Shown here: piece after piece, positions 24,917 through 32,124 of the stretch | How positions within the stretch are numbered: the first letter of the stretch is position 1 | How the letters are laid out: each line of letters begins with the position of its first letter | NCBI GenBank assembly: GCA_029561105.1 | Contig: JAKQJQ010000145.1 | Span: 1 to 32,124 of the forward strand | Direction of reading: 5' to 3' | Length of the DNA: 32,124 bases | DNA from: Bacteroidota bacterium | Lineage (GTDB): Bacteria; Bacteroidota; Bacteroidia; Flavobacteriales; Flavobacteriaceae | The notes under the pieces: model-generated | Databases searched by the model: none | Told to the model about the DNA's origin: nothing | The model's input: only the letters and a program-made list of their open reading frames with translations | Translations under genes and position numbers: made by a program

Positions 24917-25880
24917 ACCCCTGGTCACTGTCGCCGTAACCACCTACAACTCATCAGCGTACGTCGTTGAAACGCTCGACAGCATCTTTGGCCAGACCTA
25001 TGATGGGGTGGCGCTGGTGATTTCAGACGATTGTTCGACCGACGACACCGTTGCCGTTGTAAGCGATTGGATAGGCAAGGAGCAACACCAAAGCCGTTTT
25101 CACAGCATCGAACTCCTTACCGTTCCAAAAAATACCGGCGTATCGGCCAATTGCAACCGTTGCATTGCTGCAGCGCCGTCTGATTGGATAAAGTTCATTG
25201 CCGGAGACGACATCCTACTGCCTGACTGCCTCGCCGATAATATGGCGTTCGCAGCCCAGAATCCACAAGCACATATTGTTTTTAGCCAGGTTAAGGTTTT
25301 CCAGGATACTTTCGAGGCACTCAATTTCAAATACCTGTCGCCCGAAATTTTCCCCGACAACCTCATGCGAAAAGACCTGACGGCACACGACCAATACCTT
25401 TTGATACTCGTACACGACCGGATCAATTACACGCCGTCTTATATTTTCAATAAAAAAGCGTTACTCAAGGTTGGCGGTTATGACGAGACCAACCGTTTGG
25501 TTGAGGATTACCCCATGTGGCTCAAACTCACCAAATCCGGTGAACGCTTGTATTATTTTCATAAACCAACGGTGGGTTACCGCATCCATTCTAAGGCGGC
25601 CAACAATGTGGGCGATCAGGCGCTTTTTAAGCCTTCGGTGTTCAACAGTTACCAGATCCGCAAATTGGCGGCGCATCCATTCCTGCCTTGGGAAATGGTA
25701 TGGTCCGAGCGTTTTATTCACGGTGTGTCGCGATTTTTCCAAAACAACGGATGGAACCGAAATACCAAAGTGCTGCGCAGCCTTTACCGATTGGGGAGTT
25801 TTTACCTCAATCCGTTTCACTATGTATATGCCATTAAAAAAAGATTGCCCGGCAACCGGCAGCACCCGTTTTACCTATAA
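24906..25880 (+). CDS. Family 2 glycosyltransferase
   Basis: A 324-aa inverting GT-A transferase. VTVAVTTYNSSAYVVETLDSIFGQTY opens the fold, Asp41-Asp42 in VISDDCSTDDT binds the nucleotide, NTGVSANCNRCIAAAPSDWIKFIAGDDILLP supplies the DxD-like Asp101-Asp102, and LLKVGGYDETNRLVEDYPMWLKL (about 188-210) carries the ED motif. It starts with GTG at 24906, inside the wzx 3' end. It ends directly at the next ATG. Donor and acceptor sugars cannot be predicted. Confidence 0.9.
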   Translation: METKPLVTVAVTTYNSSAYVVETLDSIFGQTYDGVALVISDDCSTDDTVAVVSDWIGKEQHQSRFHSIELLTVPKNTGVSANCNRCIAAAPSDWIKFIAGDDILLPDCLADNMAFAAQNPQAHIVFSQVKVFQDTFEALNFKYLSPEIFPDNLMRKDLTAHDQYLLILVHDRINYTPSYIFNKKALLKVGGYDETNRLVEDYPMWLKLTKSGERLYYFHKPTVGYRIHSKAANNVGDQALFKPSVFNSYQIRKLAAHPFLPWEMVWSERFIHGVSRFFQNNGWNRNTKVLRSLYRLGSFYLNPFHYVYAIKKRLPGNRQHPFYL

Positions 25881-26891
25881 ATGATGCGACTTAGTATTAT
25901 TGTTCCGGCTTACAAAGTGTCGGATTTTATAGAAAAATGCCTCATCAGCCTCGAGCAGCAGGACATTCCCCACAGCGATTATGAGATTATCGTAATCAAT
26001 GACGGTTCGCCCGATGACAGCGCTGCGATTGTCACGCGGATGCAGGCCAGTTTCCCAAACATCCTGCTCCTGAACCAAGCCAACCAAGGCGTTTCTGTGG
26101 CCAGGAACAACGGCATTGCCCAAGCCCGCGGAAAATACATTATGGCAATAGACCCGGATGACTACGTTTTGCCCAATACGTTTCAACGCATCCTCGACAA
26201 AGCCGACGCCCAACAACTCGATGTGTTCTACCTCAATTTTGAGATTTTTGACGCCCACGGAAAATCGGTATGGCAAACCAATTTTACCCAACTCGAGGAT
26301 AAAATTTTCGACGGTGTCTCGGGATATTACGCGCCGCGAGTACCCGATGGTCGCGACCCGAACAGGTCGTGGGCTATCTTATACCGCAGGGAAATGCTCG
26401 AAAAGTACAGTTTGAAATATCCCAAGGATGTTCCTTTCCTGGAAGACGGTGCCTTCCTCGTAAAAGTTTTTTCGGTGGCCGAGCGCGTGGGTTTTGATGT
26501 AGGAAAGTTTCACCAACGCACCACCAGCAAAGGCTCGGCAACGGTAACGGGCGTGTACCATACAGAAAAAGCCATCAACGGATTTCTAAAGGCGGCCGCA
26601 GACTTACGTGAATTTTCGGAGGCAAACCGTTTTGGAATGCCTCAGCAAGGATTGCTCAACCACGGCATGGCCAATTTTGTTTTGCTTTCGCTTTTTTCGC
26701 AGGTGTCATTGGGCAAAATCAAGGCATTGCAACACACCATAAAAAAAATAAAAGCGACCGGTTTTAGCCAATTGCAAACCCAAGGCGTGGTGGATCCGTA
26801 TCGCACTTACGCCATACGCTTCAACATTTCACCTTACTTTTTCCTCGCGCTTTACGCGACCCAAATGGTTTATAAAAGACTTACTTCATGA
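25881..26891 (+). CDS. Family 2 glycosyltransferase
   Basis: A 336-aa GT2 enzyme. MRLSIIVPAYKVSDFIEKCLISLEQQ, Asp41 in VINDGSPDDS, NQGVSVARNNGIAQARGKYIMAIDPDDYVLP with the D91-P-D93-D94 metal site, and FLEDGAFLVKVFSVAERV (about 191-208) as the ED region. Two ATGs stand side by side (25881 and 25884); the second gives the more usual MRLSIIVPAY. No gap to the previous gene, and a 4-base overlap with the next, so it is part of the coupled run. Sugar specificity unknown. Confidence 0.92.
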   Translation: MMRLSIIVPAYKVSDFIEKCLISLEQQDIPHSDYEIIVINDGSPDDSAAIVTRMQASFPNILLLNQANQGVSVARNNGIAQARGKYIMAIDPDDYVLPNTFQRILDKADAQQLDVFYLNFEIFDAHGKSVWQTNFTQLEDKIFDGVSGYYAPRVPDGRDPNRSWAILYRREMLEKYSLKYPKDVPFLEDGAFLVKVFSVAERVGFDVGKFHQRTTSKGSATVTGVYHTEKAINGFLKAAADLREFSEANRFGMPQQGLLNHGMANFVLLSLFSQVSLGKIKALQHTIKKIKATGFSQLQTQGVVDPYRTYAIRFNISPYFFLALYATQMVYKRLTS

Positions 26892-27754
26892 TTAACATTT
26901 TTGTAATAGGTAAAAAAGGACTCGATTCGGTAACCGGTATCAGTACGGCACTTTACCCAAAAATCAACGCGATCATTATTGGGAAAGACAGTGGTGTGGT
27001 CAACGATTATTCGGATGCAATAGAGCAATTCGCCAGGCAAAACAACATCAGCTATTTTTTCAGGACACAAACCGACGAGAAGGTCTTGGCAAAAGCCACG
27101 CTCAACATCGCTATTGGCTGGAGATGGTTGATTGCACTGGATGTTCCGCTCGTGGTTTTCCACGATTCAATCCTGCCACAGTACCGCGGGTTCAATCCGT
27201 TGGTGTCGGCGCTGATCAACGGCGATTCACGCGTTGGAGTGACGGCTTTGATGGGTACCGATGAATTTGACAAAGGCGACATCATCGGGCAGCGCACCAT
27301 CGCCATCCAATATCCCATCAAAATCGCCACGGCCATCGATAGGCTCGCGAAAGAGTACGCGTTGTTGTTAGAAGAAGTAATTTCGGCATCCGATGGAACG
27401 TTATCCGGCACGCCGCAAAATGAATCCGAAGCCAGCTTCAGCCTATGGCGCGATGACGAAGATTACCAGATTGATTGGCAACAAGATGCCCAGACCATCA
27501 AGCGGATGATTGACGCGGTGGGTTTCCCTTACAAAGGCGCTGCTACCCGGATGGACGGCACGCTCGTCAGGATTTTCGATGCCGACTGTCTTGAAGAGGT
27601 TAATATCGTGAACCGCGCACCGGGAAAAGTGCTTTTTAAACATGCCGACGGCCTCGTGATTGTATGCGGCAGCGGTTTGCTCAAGGTAAAGGATTTTTAC
27701 GGCGACGACGGCGAAAAATTAGAAGTAAATAAATTCAGGATACGTTTTAAATAA
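26888..27754 (+). CDS. Formyltransferase-like protein, second and divergent copy
   Basis: A 288-aa protein with the Fmt/ArnA-type formyltransferase fold. The active-site loop reads VVFHDSILPQYRGFNPLVSALING: His92 is present, but the Asn expected two residues before it is Val90. Asp131 (KGDIIGQ) fits the third catalytic position. A C-terminal domain (about 195-288) resembles the Fmt C-terminal barrel (GFPYKGAATRMDGTLVRI, APGKVL). The gene lies directly before wecE, where enterobacteria have the Fuc4N acetyltransferase gene wecD, so an N-formyl group on Fuc4N is a reasonable guess. I recall related locus proteins with the same HDSLLPxYRG loop, so the Val may mark a subfamily and not a dead enzyme. 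Confidence 0.75.
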   Translation: MINIFVIGKKGLDSVTGISTALYPKINAIIIGKDSGVVNDYSDAIEQFARQNNISYFFRTQTDEKVLAKATLNIAIGWRWLIALDVPLVVFHDSILPQYRGFNPLVSALINGDSRVGVTALMGTDEFDKGDIIGQRTIAIQYPIKIATAIDRLAKEYALLLEEVISASDGTLSGTPQNESEASFSLWRDDEDYQIDWQQDAQTIKRMIDAVGFPYKGAATRMDGTLVRIFDADCLEEVNIVNRAPGKVLFKHADGLVIVCGSGLLKVKDFYGDDGEKLEVNKFRIRFK

Positions 27755-27759
27755 ATTCG

Positions 27760-28896
27760 ATGAATATACCATTCAACAAGCCCCATTTGACGGGAAAAGA
27801 AACCCATTACATCTACGACGCGGTTTCTACCGGGAAGTTATCCGGAAACGGCAAGTACACCCAACTTTGTCAGAACTATCTCAAGGAACGATATGGTTTC
27901 GGGAAATGCCTTTTAACAACCTCGTGTACCGACGCGCTTGAGATGGCGGCGATTCTCGTTGATATCCGCGAAGGCGATGAAGTCATCATGCCATCATACA
28001 CTTTTGTGAGTACCTCTAACGCTTTTATCCTGCGCGGTGCCAAAATCGTGTTCGCCGACAGCCGCAAAGACCATCCCGGTATGGACGAAAGTAGCATCGA
28101 AGCATTGATTACGCCAAAAACCAAAGCAATCGTACCGGTGCATTACGCGGGCGTCGCGTCTGATATGGACACCATCATGGAACTGGCAGCCAAATACAAT
28201 CTCTACGTCATTGAAGATGCGGCGCAGGGCATCGACAGTTTTTATACGGGAAAGGATGGCGTGAAAAAGGCGCTCGGCTCAATCGGTCACCTCGCGGCAT
28301 TTTCTTTCCATGAGACCAAGAATATCATTTCGGGCGAAGGCGGCATGCTCGCCATCAACGACGATAAGTTTAAAGACCGCGCCGAAATCATCTGGGAAAA
28401 AGGCACCAATCGATCGGCTTTTTTTAGGGGAGAAGTAGACAAGTATGGCTGGGTCGATTTGGGCTCGTCGTTCCTGCCATCTGAGTTGATTGCCGCGTTC
28501 CTTTGGGCGCAACTCGAAAACCTCGACCGCATCCAGGAACAGCGCATCTCGCTTTGGAACAACTACAATGAAAGACTCGAGGATTGGGCCAAACAACGCA
28601 ACATCAGCCTGCCATTCGTGCCTGGGAACGCCACCAATAACGGGCATATGTTTTACATCGTTTGCCGGGATCTCGACCAGCGAACAGCATTGATTGCGCA
28701 TTTGAAAGCCAAAGGAGTGATGGCTGTATTTCATTATCTGAGCCTGCACAAAAGCCCGTTCTACCATGAAAAGCACGACGGCAGGAATCTTCCCGAGACC
28801 GACCGTTTTTCTGATTGCCTCATCCGGTTGCCGATGTTTTTCGACCTGGATGTGACCATGCAGGATCACATCATCAATACCATGCTCGAATTCTAA
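27760..28896 (+). CDS. wecE: dTDP-4-amino-4,6-dideoxygalactose transaminase
   Basis: A 378-aa PLP aminotransferase that aminates dTDP-4-keto-6-deoxyglucose at C4 to give dTDP-Fuc4N. It follows E. coli WecE/RffA (376 aa) over the whole length: IPFNKPHLTGKE, STGKLSGNGKYTQLCQ, EVIMPSYTFVSTSNAFILRG, VPVHYAGVASDMDTIMELA, VIEDAAQGID with Asp153, FSFHETKNIISGEGG with Lys187, and EKGTNRSAFFRGEVDKYGW. It lies 5 bases after the formyltransferase-like gene and 2 bases before the WecF-like gene. It shares its substrate with the ketoisomerase branch, so RfbB feeds two amino sugars. Confidence 0.95.
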   Translation: MNIPFNKPHLTGKETHYIYDAVSTGKLSGNGKYTQLCQNYLKERYGFGKCLLTTSCTDALEMAAILVDIREGDEVIMPSYTFVSTSNAFILRGAKIVFADSRKDHPGMDESSIEALITPKTKAIVPVHYAGVASDMDTIMELAAKYNLYVIEDAAQGIDSFYTGKDGVKKALGSIGHLAAFSFHETKNIISGEGGMLAINDDKFKDRAEIIWEKGTNRSAFFRGEVDKYGWVDLGSSFLPSELIAAFLWAQLENLDRIQEQRISLWNNYNERLEDWAKQRNISLPFVPGNATNNGHMFYIVCRDLDQRTALIAHLKAKGVMAVFHYLSLHKSPFYHEKHDGRNLPETDRFSDCLIRLPMFFDLDVTMQDHIINTMLEF

Positions 28897-28898
28897 AA

Positions 28899-29927
28899 AT
28901 GACGCTGCACGTTTTCATAGCCGATAAGTTTACCAAGCCATTTTGCCACTATATTGCCGGCGATTTGAAACTGGAGAACCAGTGTTTTCTTTACCTTTCG
29001 GATACGACACAAGACACGCAGCTACCCCAAAACAGTTTCCGCCTTCAACAGCCGCTCAGCAAACACCTTTTGAGCAATATCAAACTTTTTTATAAATTGG
29101 GAAGCCAGGCAGGAAGGATTGTCATGCACGGCGATACCTTGCTGCATTTTTTTGCGCTTTTCCCTTGGTTTCTCAAAAAAACGGACTGGGTCATCTACGG
29201 GCAGGAATTGTACAGTTTTACCAAAACAAAAGATTTTAGGCAACGGCTCAAGCGCTTTGTACTTTCGCGGGTGCGTTACCACATCACGCATATCAAAGGG
29301 GACTCTGACCTGGCCAACCAGCTTTTCGGAAGTAAAGCGCAATTCATTTACAGCCCAATGTATCTGAGCAACGTGGTTGATACGCACCAGTTTCATCCAA
29401 TCGATGTGTCGCAAAAAGAACGCCTCAAGATAATGGTGGGCAATTCTACCGACCCGAGCAACAAGCATGAAAGTATTTTTGAAATGCTCATGCCGCGACT
29501 CTCAGAAATCGAGAAAATCTACTGCCCGCTTTCTTACGGGATGTACGATAGTTACAAGCAAAAAATCACCCAACTCGGAACCAGCTTGTTCGGCGAAAAA
29601 TTTGTCGTTTTAGATCAGTTTATGCCGTTTGACGCGTACAAGCAATTCCTGGGCAGTATTGATGTTGTTGTTTTCAACCATCCGCGACAGGAAGCGATGG
29701 GCGTGACGCTGACTTTGCTCGGCCTGGGCAAAATCGTCTATATGAACAAAAACACCACTTCTTTCGACTCGCTCGTGACTCGTGGATTTAAGGTTTTTGA
29801 CAACCAATTGATAGTGAACCAGCCACTTAAAACCAATAGGAATGTGAGTGAGAATGCGTCGCGACTCGACCAGTACTATTCCAAACCGGTTTATGACGCC
29901 TCGTGGCTTGCCATCGATAAATTATAA
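28899..29927 (+). CDS. WecF-like Fuc4N-derivative transferase (GT56)
   Basis: A 342-aa GT-B glycosyltransferase resembling E. coli WecF (359 aa), which adds Fuc4NAc to lipid II of enterobacterial common antigen. Points of agreement: RIVMHGDTLLHFFALFPWF (73-91) against the WecF FFHGQFNPTLWLAL region, WVIYGQELYSF, the block MVGNSTDPSNKHE (179-191) against LVGNSGDRSNEH, PLSYGMYDSYKQKI, and MPFDAYKQFLGSIDVVVFNHPRQEAMG. The ATG at 28899 follows the wecE stop by 2 bases; an in-frame ATG at 28815 lies 28 codons inside wecE and is unlikely. Together with wecE it forms a Fuc4N synthesis-and-transfer pair. The donor is probably an N-acylated dTDP-Fuc4N. Confidence 0.85.
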   Translation: MTLHVFIADKFTKPFCHYIAGDLKLENQCFLYLSDTTQDTQLPQNSFRLQQPLSKHLLSNIKLFYKLGSQAGRIVMHGDTLLHFFALFPWFLKKTDWVIYGQELYSFTKTKDFRQRLKRFVLSRVRYHITHIKGDSDLANQLFGSKAQFIYSPMYLSNVVDTHQFHPIDVSQKERLKIMVGNSTDPSNKHESIFEMLMPRLSEIEKIYCPLSYGMYDSYKQKITQLGTSLFGEKFVVLDQFMPFDAYKQFLGSIDVVVFNHPRQEAMGVTLTLLGLGKIVYMNKNTTSFDSLVTRGFKVFDNQLIVNQPLKTNRNVSENASRLDQYYSKPVYDASWLAIDKL

Positions 29928-29972
29928 CACACAAAGAGTCGCCTAACAAGCAGCCTTATCAGAACACTTATT

Positions 29973-31058
29973 ATGAAAATAACTCTAATTGCAGGCGCCA
30001 GACCCAATTTCATGAAGATTGCGCCCATTATTCACGCGATCAATGCGTTGCCAGACCAAACGCTCTCCTATCGATTGGTGCACACCGGCCAGCATTTCGA
30101 TGAAAAGATGAGCCATACTTTTTTCAGGCAGCTCAACATTCCCGAGCCCCACGTGAACCTCAATTGCGGCGGTGGTACCCAAGCCGAGCAAACGGCCGCC
30201 ATCATGATTGCTTTTGAAAAGGAACTGATAGCCAATCCCGCCGACCTGGTTTTGGTCGTAGGTGATGTGACAAGCACCATGGCCTGCAGTATCGTAGCCA
30301 AAAAACTTCAGGTGAAAGTGGCGCATGTCGAAGCCGGTATCCGCTCGTTTGACATGAGTATGCCCGAAGAAATCAACCGATTGGTAACCGATGCACTCGC
30401 CGACTACTTCTTTACCACAACGGTCTGGGCAGGCGAGAATCTCAAAAAAGCCGGTGTAACCGATGAGAAAATTTTCTTCGCAGGAAACGTCATGATCGAT
30501 ACCCTCATCGCCAACCGCGACAAATTTACAAAGCCCGAATTCTGGGATGCGTTGCAATTGGATCGTGGGAAATATTTCGTACTTACCCTGCATCGCCCTG
30601 CAAATGTAGACACGGCAGACGGTCTTAAAAGCCTGATCGAAGCGATCACGTTTAATGTCAACGGTTGGCCGATATTGTTTCCCATCCATCCGCGCACGGC
30701 AAAAGTATTGCGTGAATCGGGAGTGGTGGCGCCGCACCTGCACATCATCGATCCTTTGGGATACCTCGAATTCAATTACCTCGTAGAAAATGCCTACGCC
30801 GTGATTACCGATTCTGGAGGGATTACCGAGGAAACCACTGTGATGGGTATTCCCTGTATGACGTTGCGCGACAACACCGAACGTCCCGAAACCATCGCCC
30901 TGGGAACCAATGAACTACTGGGAACCAATCCCGAGGCCATCAAACCAGCACTTGAAAAGCTGTTTGCCGGTCAATGGAAAAAAGGCTCAACCATTGAAAA
31001 ATGGGACGGTCATGCCGCACAAAGAATCGTGGCGCATTTAATTGAATTAGCAAAATAA
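29973..31058 (+). CDS. wecB: UDP-N-acetylglucosamine 2-epimerase (non-hydrolysing)
   Basis: A 361-aa enzyme interconverting UDP-GlcNAc and UDP-ManNAc. Catalytic residues line up with E. coli WecB: Arg10 in AGARPNFMKIAP, Asp98 in VVGDVTST, Glu120 in HVEAGIRSFD, Glu132/133 in MPEEINRLVTD, and His207 in LTLHRPANVD. The C-terminal AVITDSGGITEETTVMGIPCMTLRDNTERPET holds the UDP site. Gap of 45 bases after the WecF-like gene. In common antigen pathways UDP-ManNAc is then oxidised by WecC; no clear WecC is visible, although the TviB-like dehydrogenase or a gene beyond the right edge might do this. A 2-epimerase acting on a related UDP sugar is the alternative. Confidence 0.9.
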   Translation: MKITLIAGARPNFMKIAPIIHAINALPDQTLSYRLVHTGQHFDEKMSHTFFRQLNIPEPHVNLNCGGGTQAEQTAAIMIAFEKELIANPADLVLVVGDVTSTMACSIVAKKLQVKVAHVEAGIRSFDMSMPEEINRLVTDALADYFFTTTVWAGENLKKAGVTDEKIFFAGNVMIDTLIANRDKFTKPEFWDALQLDRGKYFVLTLHRPANVDTADGLKSLIEAITFNVNGWPILFPIHPRTAKVLRESGVVAPHLHIIDPLGYLEFNYLVENAYAVITDSGGITEETTVMGIPCMTLRDNTERPETIALGTNELLGTNPEAIKPALEKLFAGQWKKGSTIEKWDGHAAQRIVAHLIELAK

Positions 31059-31063
31059 AGTCG

Positions 31064-32124
31064 ATGCAGTCCAAAAAAATACTCCTGACCTCCAACGGTT
31101 TTTATCCCGACATTTCGCCGAGATCGTTTCGTGCGACCGAACTCGCCAAAGAACTAGTGCGGCAAGGACACGAGGTTACCGTGCTTACGCATCCACGTAC
31201 CGGTTGTGCCGAATTTTGCGCGCAACACGGTATCAGGTTCAAGGATTTGGGCCACATTACCTGGCCAACGCCCGTAATTAAAGGAAGCGGGGTCAGCCGT
31301 TTGTTTTGGCGGGTGACGGCAAGATTCAGCAGTTTGTTGTTTGAGTACCCGTTCATCCAGTTGATGCCCATGCTCAAACGCGGATTGAAAGGTGAATCGG
31401 GTTATGATCTGTTGATTTCGGTGGCGGTTCCGCATCCCATACATTGGGGTGTTGCGGCGGTGAGAACCAAGACCAACCCGATTGCCAAGGTTTGGGTGGC
31501 CGATTGCGGGGATCCGTACATGGGGCAGGAAAATGATACTTTCAAACCGCCGTTTTATTTTGGTTGGCTCGAGAAGAAATTTTGTCGCATAGCCGATTAT
31601 ATCACGGTCCCCACGAAAGCTTCGATTGGCGGTTATTATCCCGAATTCCACGACAAAATCCGCGTGATTCCGCAAGGATTTCGTTTTGAGGACGTTAGAA
31701 AGTATGAAGGCGAAAAAACCACCGACAAAATTGTCTTCGGTTATGGCGGAATGTTCATTCCCGGCAGGCGCGATCCGTCAGAATTGTTGGCTTTCCTGAA
31801 CGGCGTCGACCCGAACCTTAAATTTGAGTTCCATATTTATACGATGACTCCGGCTTTGGTCGAGCCTTTCGTAGCCGCATCCAACGGCAGGATCCTACTC
31901 AAAAAAGTACAGGACCGCGACACACTTTTGTATGAAATGAGCAAGATGGACTTCGTGGTCAACTTTGAAAATGTCGGGCTTACGCAAACGCCAAGTAAGC
32001 TCATCGACTACGCCATTTTGCAAAAGCCGATTTTGTCTATAAAAACAGGAGGGTTCCAACCCGAAGTGGTGACTGAATTCCTCCGCGCCGATTACACACA
32101 CGCGCTCACCATAGAAAACCCCGA
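31064..32124 (+). CDS. GT4-like glycosyltransferase, 3' end outside window
   Basis: An open frame from the ATG at 31064 (5 bases after the wecB stop) to the window edge, 353 complete codons, no stop. The protein starts MQSKKILLTSNGFYPDISPRSFRATELAKELVRQGHEVTVLTH, typical of the N-terminal GT-B domain. The C-terminal domain begins near IRVIPQGFRFEDVRKYEG (about 205-222), continues with IVFGYGGMFIPGRRDPSELLAFL, and contains VNFENVGLTQTPSKLIDYAILQKPILSI (about 303-330) in the position of the GT4 nucleotide-binding E-x7-E region. Probably transfers a sugar in assembly of the repeat unit. The final 40 or so residues are probably missing. Confidence 0.85.
   Translation, partial: MQSKKILLTSNGFYPDISPRSFRATELAKELVRQGHEVTVLTHPRTGCAEFCAQHGIRFKDLGHITWPTPVIKGSGVSRLFWRVTARFSSLLFEYPFIQLMPMLKRGLKGESGYDLLISVAVPHPIHWGVAAVRTKTNPIAKVWVADCGDPYMGQENDTFKPPFYFGWLEKKFCRIADYITVPTKASIGGYYPEFHDKIRVIPQGFRFEDVRKYEGEKTTDKIVFGYGGMFIPGRRDPSELLAFLNGVDPNLKFEFHIYTMTPALVEPFVAASNGRILLKKVQDRDTLLYEMSKMDFVVNFENVGLTQTPSKLIDYAILQKPILSIKTGGFQPEVVTEFLRADYTHALTIENP

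Noticed and set aside
28815..28898. N-terminal extension of the WecF-like protein from the ATG at 28815
   Set aside because: It would run 28 codons inside wecE; the ATG at 28899 right after the wecE stop gives a normal GT-B N-terminus.
29985..30743. 252-codon open frame on the minus strand
   Set aside because: Antisense shadow of wecB, which carries all its catalytic residues on the + strand.
1..32124. CRISPR arrays, tRNA/rRNA genes, insertion sequences, phage or toxin-antitoxin genes
   Set aside because: No regularly spaced repeats, no recognisable RNA gene sequences, and no transposase or integrase-like proteins were seen on either strand.

Overview
The window looks like a chromosomal segment from a Flavobacteriaceae member (Bacteroidota), probably Flavobacterium or a close relative. 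The grounds are Bacteroidota-type promoter motifs (TTTG, a spacer of about 18-20 bases, then TAnnTTTG), the lack of Shine-Dalgarno-led starts, a type IX secretion C-terminal sorting domain, a UpxY-like NusG paralog, and family-typical proteins such as CtlX and the tandem cupin ketoisomerases. No tRNA, rRNA, CRISPR array, transposase or phage gene was seen.

Left part (1-8740), housekeeping and accessory genes: the 3' end of citrate synthase; a broken secreted/adhesin-like gene with a T9SS sorting tail; a membrane acyltransferase; two guanidino-group-modifying enzymes (an amidinotransferase/DDAH-like protein and CtlX); a MarC-family membrane protein; a small CoA-binding protein; a sodium:solute symporter; and recR. 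Two oppositely oriented copies of a hairpin-forming intergenic repeat lie here (about 3727-3812 and 6040-6120).

Right part (8761-32124), a Wzx-type capsule/exopolysaccharide or O-antigen locus, all on the + strand and running off the right edge. A promoter at 8761-8790 starts export genes (Wza-like lipoprotein, Wzc-like tyrosine kinase with a Tyr-Gly tail). Next come UDP-sugar genes: WbpP/TviC-like epimerase, TviB-like dehydrogenase (UDP-GalNAcA route) and a eukaryotic-type UDP-glucose dehydrogenase (UDP-GlcA). A second promoter at 15839-15870, overlapped by a perfect 8-bp inverted repeat, starts a winged-helix regulator with a degenerate nucleotidyltransferase-like domain and a UpxY-like antiterminator. 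These precede a long, tightly coupled run: RfbB, two tandem FdtA/QdtA-like cupins, a FemAB/GNAT-like acyltransferase, a short DegT-like protein, a sugar N-formyltransferase, an FdtB/QdtB-like aminotransferase, a methyltransferase, Wzx, two GT2 glycosyltransferases, a second formyltransferase-like protein, WecE, a WecF-like GT56 transferase, WecB, and a truncated GT4.

Together the genes predict a repeat unit built from uronic acids (GlcA and/or GalNAcA), a dTDP-3-amino-3,6-dideoxyhexose that is N-formylated or N-acylated, and a dTDP-Fuc4N-derived residue transferred by a WecF homolog. The right end resembles enterobacterial common antigen genes (WecB, RffG/RfbB, WecE, WecF), with a formyltransferase-like gene where an acetyltransferase would be expected. 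No RfbA, Wzy polymerase or initiating sugar-phosphate transferase is visible; they may lie beyond the right edge or elsewhere.
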